A DNA stretch of 64,000 nucleotides from Ophiura sarsii (lineage: Eukaryota > Echinodermata > Ophiuroidea > Amphilepidida > Ophiuridae). The stretch spans positions 24,868,234-24,932,233 of the forward strand of contig CM069456.1 in assembly GCA_035610835.1 (NCBI GenBank), in the 5' to 3' direction. Each line of letters begins with the position of its first letter. Position 1 is the first letter of the stretch. The notes under the pieces were generated by a model. That model saw only the letters and a list, made by a program, of their open reading frames with translations. It ran no database searches and had not been told where the DNA came from. Positions 57,209 to 64,000 of this stretch are shown piece after piece. Made by a program: the position numbers and the translations under genes.

Positions 57209-57330
57209 AGTGGCGTAGCTAGGATTTTTTTCAGGGGGGGAGGCAAGATTTCAAAAACCTTCGTAAATAAGGTCCACAAATTTCGCACGGTCCAAAAATT
57301 TCGCAGTCCAAAAGCAGCACAGTCAACAAA
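57209..57330 (+). mobile_element. hAT-type element, left-end fragment
   Basis: CAGTGGCGTAGCTAGGATTT is a hAT-type terminus. Repeats of AATTTCGCACGGTCC follow, the inverse of the 18 bp units in the hAT MITE at 49450. The fragment breaks off where the mariner-type MITE sequence begins. Confidence 0.6.
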
Positions 57331-57828
57331 TAATGTTGAATGATGTATTTAATCCTAACTTTGTGTGAAAAAATGAAGTCGATCGCATTTTCGTTTGTCT
57401 TTGGCAGTGACCCTCTTTGCTGCACAACCAAATATACCTGTTTGTCCACGAGCACAGGGATTTTCATTTGAAATGGCACACATTGCATTTTCATATTTGA
57501 ATAGTCCCGCCAACAAAAAAAGGAAAATGTCACTTTTTTATTAAAATTTAGAATATTATACGCTTTCATAGCATAGGTATGATTATAATTGATTATGCTA
57601 AGTTACATGTAAACAAGAAAGGATGCCGTCAAATTCCAATAACATCACAAATGAACTTAAGTTTCCAAATTTGACTGAGTGACACATTTTGCGATCTGAT
57701 GCATATTTTGGGTATCTCGTGGACAAACGTGTGAAATGGGTGCACTGATTAAAAGGTTCAAATTAATTTTGGTTTTGAAAACAAAATGGCTTCTTTCCAC
57801 TATTGCAGTCTTTTTGACTCACCCTGTA
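57331..57828 (-). mobile_element. Mariner-type MITE with long TIRs, copy 2, truncated
   Basis: It is homologous to 52816-53485 in inverted orientation. The right end TTTTTGACTCACCCTGTA followed by TA is intact. The other end is missing, and sequence starts near AATGATGTATTTAATCC. Confidence 0.85.
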
Positions 57829-58920
57829 TATTCAGCTATTATCAATCCGCGCACACAATTTATCCAAGCCTATAAGAACGATTTTTGCAAACAAAACAAA
57901 AATGCAAGTGTTTTAATTGCCTACTCTTCCATTGAACAGTTCGTGAGTTGGAACTTTTTGAAACTTTTGAACAGTTAACTTTTGACTTTGAAACATATTG
58001 CAGCTACAGTACTAGTGCCAGGTAGTGAGTAAAATTCTTTTTTATATTTCTCGTTGCCTATGCCCTAGGCCTAGGCTAAAATGTACAAAGCTTAGTGTTA
58101 GCCTAGTAAGGCCTAGGATTAGCTCAGTCTTGAGAGTCTACTTTTAACAAATTAATGAACAAGAAATATATTGATGAAGGATATAAAACAAATATTTTCT
58201 GCTCTTTATTCGGGATCTGGTTCGGTCGAGGGAAAATAGTACCCCACGGTCTCCAGTTCACCGAGGGGCCAAATAGATTCCACCAGATCCCTCAAGAGCA
58301 GTAAATATTTGTATACTATTTTCAGGTTTTGATCCTAACTACCTATTCATACAATACGGTTAACAAATGAGAACGCGACACAAAGAGCAGTCTTTATTTT
58401 AGCACTTGGGTTGAACCTTTTTAACGATGCGGATTTTGACTGAATTGTATTTGCAATTATCCAAGTCGCCTAATAGGTTTTCCATCACGGTATTTTTACT
58501 TAATTTAACAAAACAGCTATAGATTATACCTATGTCAAAAAAATACAATACAATTACAAATATTTCGCAATATGGTGCAGTCCTTGCATGAAACAATGTT
58601 CAAAATATGTTATTATTGAAAATATTGAAATTAATTTCGGAACTTATGGATTGACCGCTACGGTACATTAAGCACAATAAAGAAATATAACGTATGAGTA
58701 GATCTCGATTCTAAAAAACAATACATCCGTCTGATAGAGGACTAACCTAACACCGTCTTCAAGTGAATCAAATCCTTAAGGCATATAAAAAGTAAATATG
58801 GTGAAATATAAGTACATATGCTGGCACGTCGAAAGCTGGAATAATTATGTAATGACCTTCAAACTTTACGCTTAACTTTAGCTTTACAGAATAAAGTATA
58901 TTGCAATAATAGGCATATAC
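57829..58920. other. AT-rich DNA, no gene recognised
   Basis: Short chance frames only. There are a few CCTAGG-type words near 58070-58120. Confidence 0.4.
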
Positions 58921-59420
58921 GAAACCTTTTTTTGATATGTGACCCTTCAGATATCTTTAAAAAGTCACTGTGCAAAGTCACACATTTCTCCCACTTTTTA
59001 TCACCTGTCCACAGACCGCCATTGTAGAGATCCTCAGAGTGACCGCCATTGATTGATCCTCAGATTGCCTCAGATTGCGTTATTCACAAAAACAGCAATA
59101 AATAGTTTAAAGTTTTGACAAAACGAGGTCAAAGGTCATTACAAACCAGCTTGGTGACAATAATCTTATGGGTAACATGGGTTTTACACAGATTGACCTC
59201 TAATGACCCCTACATGTCCTTTGACCTCTTTCTGTCAACACTTTAAACCATTTATTGCTGTTTTGGGAATAACGCAATCTGAGGATCAATCAATGGCGGT
59301 CAATCTGAAGATCTCTACAATGGCAGTCTGTGGACAGGTAATAAAAAGTGGGAGAAATGTGTGACTTTGCACAGTGACTTTTTAAAGATGTCTGAAGGGT
59401 TACATATCAAAAAAAGTTTC
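58921..59420. mobile_element. Fold-back MITE, ~500 bp, arms ~200 bp
   Basis: GAAACCTTTTTTTGATATGT at the left is mirrored to the right end at 59420 (ATATCAAAAAAAGTTTC). The arms continue through AAAAAGTCACTGTGCAAAGTCACAC and on to CATTGATTGATCCTCAGATTG and TGACCTC(A/T)AATGACC. No coding capacity or target duplication was seen. Confidence 0.85.
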
Positions 59421-60397
59421 TGGCTCCTTCACATCTTGGTGATGTCAAAAACTTGTTGATACCCCCTCGTATATGGTGTGGATGGTATGCCAGAAAAGAA
59501 ACATTTATTGATCTGTAGAAATGCTTTTACTTCAACACTATTTCCATCCAATTATGTTCCTAATATTGAGTTCTATAATTAGGCTAAACGTAATGTCATA
59601 GTGTTAATAACATTTTAAATGTTTTACGATGTTATATATGTGATGCAAATGTTATTAAGAAACATTTCCCCTCTCATTTTGAAGCAAATTCAGAAGTTGA
59701 TCAATACTTTGTATTCTTTACACTTTATTAGTCAATCTTGTCTTCATAAGCGAGCGTAATTGTTAGTATCTTAAAATGTATCTCTTTCTAATTTTTAAAT
59801 TAAACAACGCAAGACACGGAGAGTTCCGCTAATAAGGCCAAGAAAAAATGTTTGTTTGTCCACGTCCGACCGACCGTGTACCTTGGTGCCGACCGTATTA
59901 TTATTATTATTATTATTTATTTTTTTTTAAATAACTTTTTGAGCAATTTAAATGGCCAAACGGACCGTTTTATTCCTGATTTCGTACGCTATCGTAACTC
60001 TGGTGTTTATAAACACCATCCGCATTGCGCAGTCCCTTGTAACATGATGTTTATTGCATGAACTTGGCACCCGCGGGGACTATTAAAAGGACTAAATGAA
60101 CATTTAATCGTGCGTGCAATTGATGTCATCTTTATACTAAAAACGCAGTGTGAGAAAATATGAAAACTCTAGTTACGGTTCATATTTGCTCCCAAAATGT
60201 TGCTCAACGGCATGAATATTAATTTCAACATAGTATAAAAACATTTTGAGGTAGTTAGTTCGGGAAAAAACAGTTTTAGTAATACCTTTATGTATATATT
60301 TCTAACAGAACTTCAACACCACGTTGTTTCACTTTCTGCAAATTTGCAATCATAATAAATGGCGGCGACCGACAACATGTTCACGGTATCTGCGCAT
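59421..60397. other. AT-rich DNA with an (ATT)n tract
   Basis: An ATT microsatellite lies near 59897-59917. Nothing else was recognised. Confidence 0.45.
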
Positions 60398-60436
60398 TGC
60401 AAACTCGGTACAAAGTACTCTTTGACCGAGTTTGCA
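60398..60436. other. 39 nt near-perfect hairpin
   Basis: TGCAAACTCGGT pairs with ACCGAGTTTGCA. Inside, after one bulged A, CAAAG pairs with CTTTG around a TACT loop. No T-run follows. Confidence 0.6.
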
Positions 60437-60587
60437 GTGTTGCAACCAGTACTACAATATTATAGACAATCTGTCCGAGCAGGATATCAATTCTAACAAA
60501 TTCGTGAAAAAGAGTTCAAATACTGTTACAATACATTGTACAATTATCTTTTACCTAAGTCAGATAGTGGACACCTGTGTGTCACGA

Positions 60588-61280
60588 GGTGGACTAGTTT
60601 ACATTCAACTCATGTTAGCTGGTACCGCTCGGGTAAACAATGGCACGCATTAACCCCTGATCGCTACCTGCTGATCCAACAACGTTTGTGATTGGTTAGT
60701 TTCAAGCTATACTTATTTGAATAACCAATATTGCAATTCTGCTTCCGAACCCGCTTCCGAATTAAATATTTCACTCCAATCTATCTATAATAGCTGCGTC
60801 AAGGTGGACTGATTTACATTCAGCCCGGGCATTCAACTCATGTTAGCTGGTACCGCTCGGGTAAACAATGGCACGCATTAACCCCTGGATCACTACCTGC
60901 CGATCTAACAACGTTTGTGATTGGTTAGTTTCAAGTTATACTTATTTGAATAACCAATTGCAATTCTGCTTCCGAAATAAATATTTCACCCCAATCTATC
61001 TATACTAGCTGCGTCAAGGTGGACTGGTTTACATTCAACTCATGTTAATATAGCTGGTACCGCTCGGGTAAACAATGACACGCACTAACCCCTGATTACT
61101 ACCTGCCGATCTAACAACGTTTATGATTGGTTAATTTCAAGATATACTTATATGAATAACCAATTGCAATACTGCATCCGAAATAAATATTTCACTCCAA
61201 TCTATACAGCTGCGTCAAGGTGGACTGGCTTACTTTCATCACATGTTGGTTGGTGTAGCTCGGGTAATCAATCACCTCGT
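60588..61280. repeat. Tandem repeat, period 201-215 bp, 3.3 units
   Basis: Units start GGTGGACTRGTTTACATTCA at 60588, 60803 and 61018, with a partial one at 61219. Each has AGCTGGTACCGCTCGGGTAA, ACAACGTTTGTGATTGGTTA, GAATAACCAAT and AATAAATATTTCAC. The opposed GATTGGTTA and TAACCAAT words repeat once per unit. Confidence 0.9.
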
Positions 61281-62414
61281 GTTGTGTTCGCTATTGCGTT
61301 GCATCATGAAATAAAATCCAAATAATATATTAAACGGAAGAGCTTTAATATAATAAGATATATTCTATTTAAAAATATTGGAGCTCTTGACTGTCAATAT
61401 TATATACAGCTTAAACCACTTTGTCTAGGAACTTTTAAGTTCTTAAAAGATGATTAAGTTACCAATGCAAACAAATGAATACTATACTTATTCAGCTTCA
61501 TTGTTATATAATCTAAACAAAATGTCCATAAAAACCGAAAACTCTATTGGGATATACCGATGATATAATAGACAAGATATAAGGCATAAAGATATATCAT
61601 AGAATGATAAGTGAAATCAATATCTTAATTTAATAATTAGACTACCAAAACCCTATAGAAAATAACATCTAACCACATTTCATGGTCAATTGCAGTCTCC
61701 ACGTTATATTTGTTAATTCAAGTAAGAGGAGCCACGAGAATGAATATTAAAGAAACCTTTATATGGGTAAGGACCATTATTTTACGCACTAATTGATACG
61801 GTACTGCATCAATAATAACGCGTTATAAAATAGGTTTACCGAAAGTTATTATACCTCTTTCCAATCATAAGGCCCTATATCTCCAGAAGAAAATATCGCG
61901 TTGAAAAATTAGAATCATAATTTGAAGAGCCCGATGAAGTCTACGTTGATCTATCCAAATTGCGCTGAAAATGCAGTCCCCTTGTGATTTATAATATATT
62001 TGAAAATTACCATCATGAAAATTGATTTTATTTTAATAAATGATCACAATTTGGGAAGAAAGATTGTACGTTTATTGAAACTTGAATTCTTTTCAATAAG
62101 CGCATGTAACAGTATGCATGCTCTCCATGAGCGTGTTGTAAAATACATGATGAAAATGCTATTAAAGTTTTTTACCAAAAATGCACTACTGTTCCTATCG
62201 TAATTATGTCGTAATGTTTACTTGGCGATTAAGAAAAAAGGTATAGAAACTTTTCCGACACCCTGTAGTTTTTATGACGTCATTGCTCGAAGCGTTACTT
62301 CAAACTGTCACAAAAGTGCTATCGTTCTTTGATAAAAATAGTATTTTACCATTATTACGATGTATAAACGTTCTCTGCACACACGGGCGCGGCTCATTGT
62401 CTCATCCAATTATT
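61281..62414. other. AT-rich DNA, no gene recognised
   Basis: No repeats are shared with the rest of the window apart from a lone CACCCTGTAG word at 62259. Confidence 0.4.
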
Positions 62415-62790
62415 AAGGCATATTATGTGATCTTTTCCAGAGAGCGCCCTCTATTCATGATTTTTTTTAGAAAGTAGATTTTCTTGCAGATTTACATTTC
62501 TGATCATAAATCGTACATACATTCCAAGTTACAAAGCGATACGATTCCTAATTACCTCAAAATCATGGTTTTAGAATGAATTTAGAGTGAAAATAATAAA
62601 CTGTCGGATTATCCGACAGTTTATTTTCACTCTAAAATCATGATTTTGAAGTAATTAAGAATCGTATCGCCCTGTAACTTGGAATGTATGCATGATTTAT
62701 GATCAGAAATGTAAATCTGCAAGAAAATCTGCTTTCTATTTTTTGTTCGATGTTGAGGGCGTTCCCTGGAAAGATCACATGATATACCTT
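62415..62790. mobile_element. Family F fold-back MITE, copy 2, 376 bp
   Basis: AAGGCATATTATGTGATCTT at the left pairs with a right end ...AAGATCACATGATATACCTT. The arms are about 170 bp and meet at a central palindrome TAAACTGTCGGATTATCCGA. Copy 1 at 7571 lacks much of this centre. Confidence 0.9.
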
Positions 62791-64000
62791 TAAAGCTTTA
62801 TTATTGCGTGAGACAAATAAGTTAAGGTATTTTCACGAAAACCTGAAATAAGGTTGAGCCCTTAATTTGGATCAAATCTAATACAATCCAAAATTTCTGC
62901 TTTTTGGTTATCTTGTCTAGGTCAAGAATTAGGCAAAAGCATATACCTGTCCAACAATTTGGGCTACCTAAGCTAGCGATATATATGCGCCAGAAGAAGG
63001 AAGTGTTTTCTTATTATATATTAGGGTTTATTTTGTTCCACAAAGCACTAAACGTAGCCGCTTTGATATAAACCTGCTCATTTTTCACCGAACGGCGGCG
63101 CTTGAACATGTTTGCGGTTTGGCTTTGCTTTTGAAACAAATATATTACACATATTCAACGAGGGCGAAGCCCGAGTGTTGAATATTGCATTTATTTCTCC
63201 CCAACCCAATGTAGTTTGAATTGTAAAAAATGACATATGGCCCAACCACCTCTAGATATGTCATGTAAATGACAAACCTAAAACAATCAAAACAATGACC
63301 AATGTTTTGATATGCTTCCAATGTGTTGATTTGCCTATGTTTTAACATTGTGGCTAGACAGGTATTTTGGGAGGTCCAGCTTGGATGGAGAAAAAAATGA
63401 GACCTGGTGGGTTAAGGTGATAAGAATAGTTGTAATAAATGAAATAGATGTGTAATAAATATGTATTTTGTTGAATAGGGAAGATACAAATTTATCCATA
63501 TTATTTCGTGGGATAGAAATGTCTGTCCAATAGCATCGTTGCACTGCGATAATATATATATAGATGCTATGCAAGCTTTATGCAGTCAGAGTTTGGGATT
63601 CATTCCAGAGCTATCAAGGTTAGACCACTGGTCTTTAAGGGTTGATACAATCATAATATTTTAGTTCAACTGAGTTCAACAGTAATTGTCAATGGTTCAC
63701 ATTTCTTTCTTCTGTCACATTCATTACATATTTTTGGCTGGACAAACTATGCGTTTGCCTTGACGTATATGTGGATTTCGACCTGCTAATTAAACATCAA
63801 CAAGTGACATATCTATACATATGTGTAAAGTGGTCTCAACTTGGCAAGACAGCTATACGGTGGCTGGGAGACATAAATACAATTTTTTTCCCTCTAAACA
63901 TCGCGGAATATTCATTTGAAACGATTATATACTGCTCGAGTTGTGAAAATACTCGCAACCTCGCGCCGCCTATTGAATTAAATATTTACGAGTGGGCATG
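62791..64000. other. AT-rich DNA, no gene recognised
   Basis: A small hairpin ATTCAACGAGGGCGAAGCCC-type lies at 63155-63186. Frames at 63145-63574 carry no motif. Confidence 0.4.

Overview
The window looks like nuclear DNA from an animal, most likely a marine invertebrate. It is AT-rich, has no bacterial-style gene packing, and no open reading frame exceeds about 140 codons. It is crowded with metazoan-type transposable-element relics: a non-LTR reverse-transcriptase tail, tRNA-derived SINEs, a Tc1-like transposon, hAT-like, mariner-like and TTAA-flanked MITEs, and many minisatellites. The exact phylum cannot be read from the sequence. No conserved protein-coding gene of the host is certain. 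The only gene-like signal is a pair of phase-compatible candidate exons on the minus strand at 51.5-51.9 kb.

Layout. 0-5 kb: end of a LINE, then several copies of a 230-250 bp TTAA-flanked MITE (called family A here) and a hairpin. 5-8 kb: mostly unique AT-rich DNA with short duplications and a fold-back MITE (family F). 8.8-10.85 kb: eleven dispersed copies, in both orientations, of a motif close to AACGTAATAAACA. 11-16.5 kb: a ~480 bp segmental duplication, three copies of MITE family E, two unrelated tRNA-derived SINEs and an exact 320 bp tandem duplication. 17-23.8 kb: more family A copies, a 5-unit minisatellite, a mariner-like MITE and other inverted-repeat elements. 24.4-29.3 kb: a degenerate ~1 kb segment in three direct copies, one split by a 1.7 kb palindromic Tc1-like element made of two facing 5' halves. 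29.4-38.5 kb: MITEs, a series of TACAGGGTG motifs and unique DNA.

38.5-64 kb: a 204 bp (TTTAA)n array, a hAT MITE with perfect 8 bp target duplication, an array of about 15 dyad-symmetric CCAGTATCG-CGATACTGG motifs (40.25-41.0 kb), a MITE with perfect 29 bp TIRs and 9 bp target duplication (41.96 kb), a 215 bp nearly perfect nested palindrome (43.2 kb), a 3 kb unit bounded by 220 bp inverted arms holding several tRNA-like sequences (48-51 kb), two copies of a 0.5-0.67 kb mariner-like MITE, a 500 bp fold-back element and a ~215 bp tandem repeat.

The elements do not form a pathway. They record successive insertions, and several nesting orders can be read directly from target-site duplications. 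The least explained signals are the 8.8-10.85 kb motif cluster and the 40.25-41.0 kb palindrome array.
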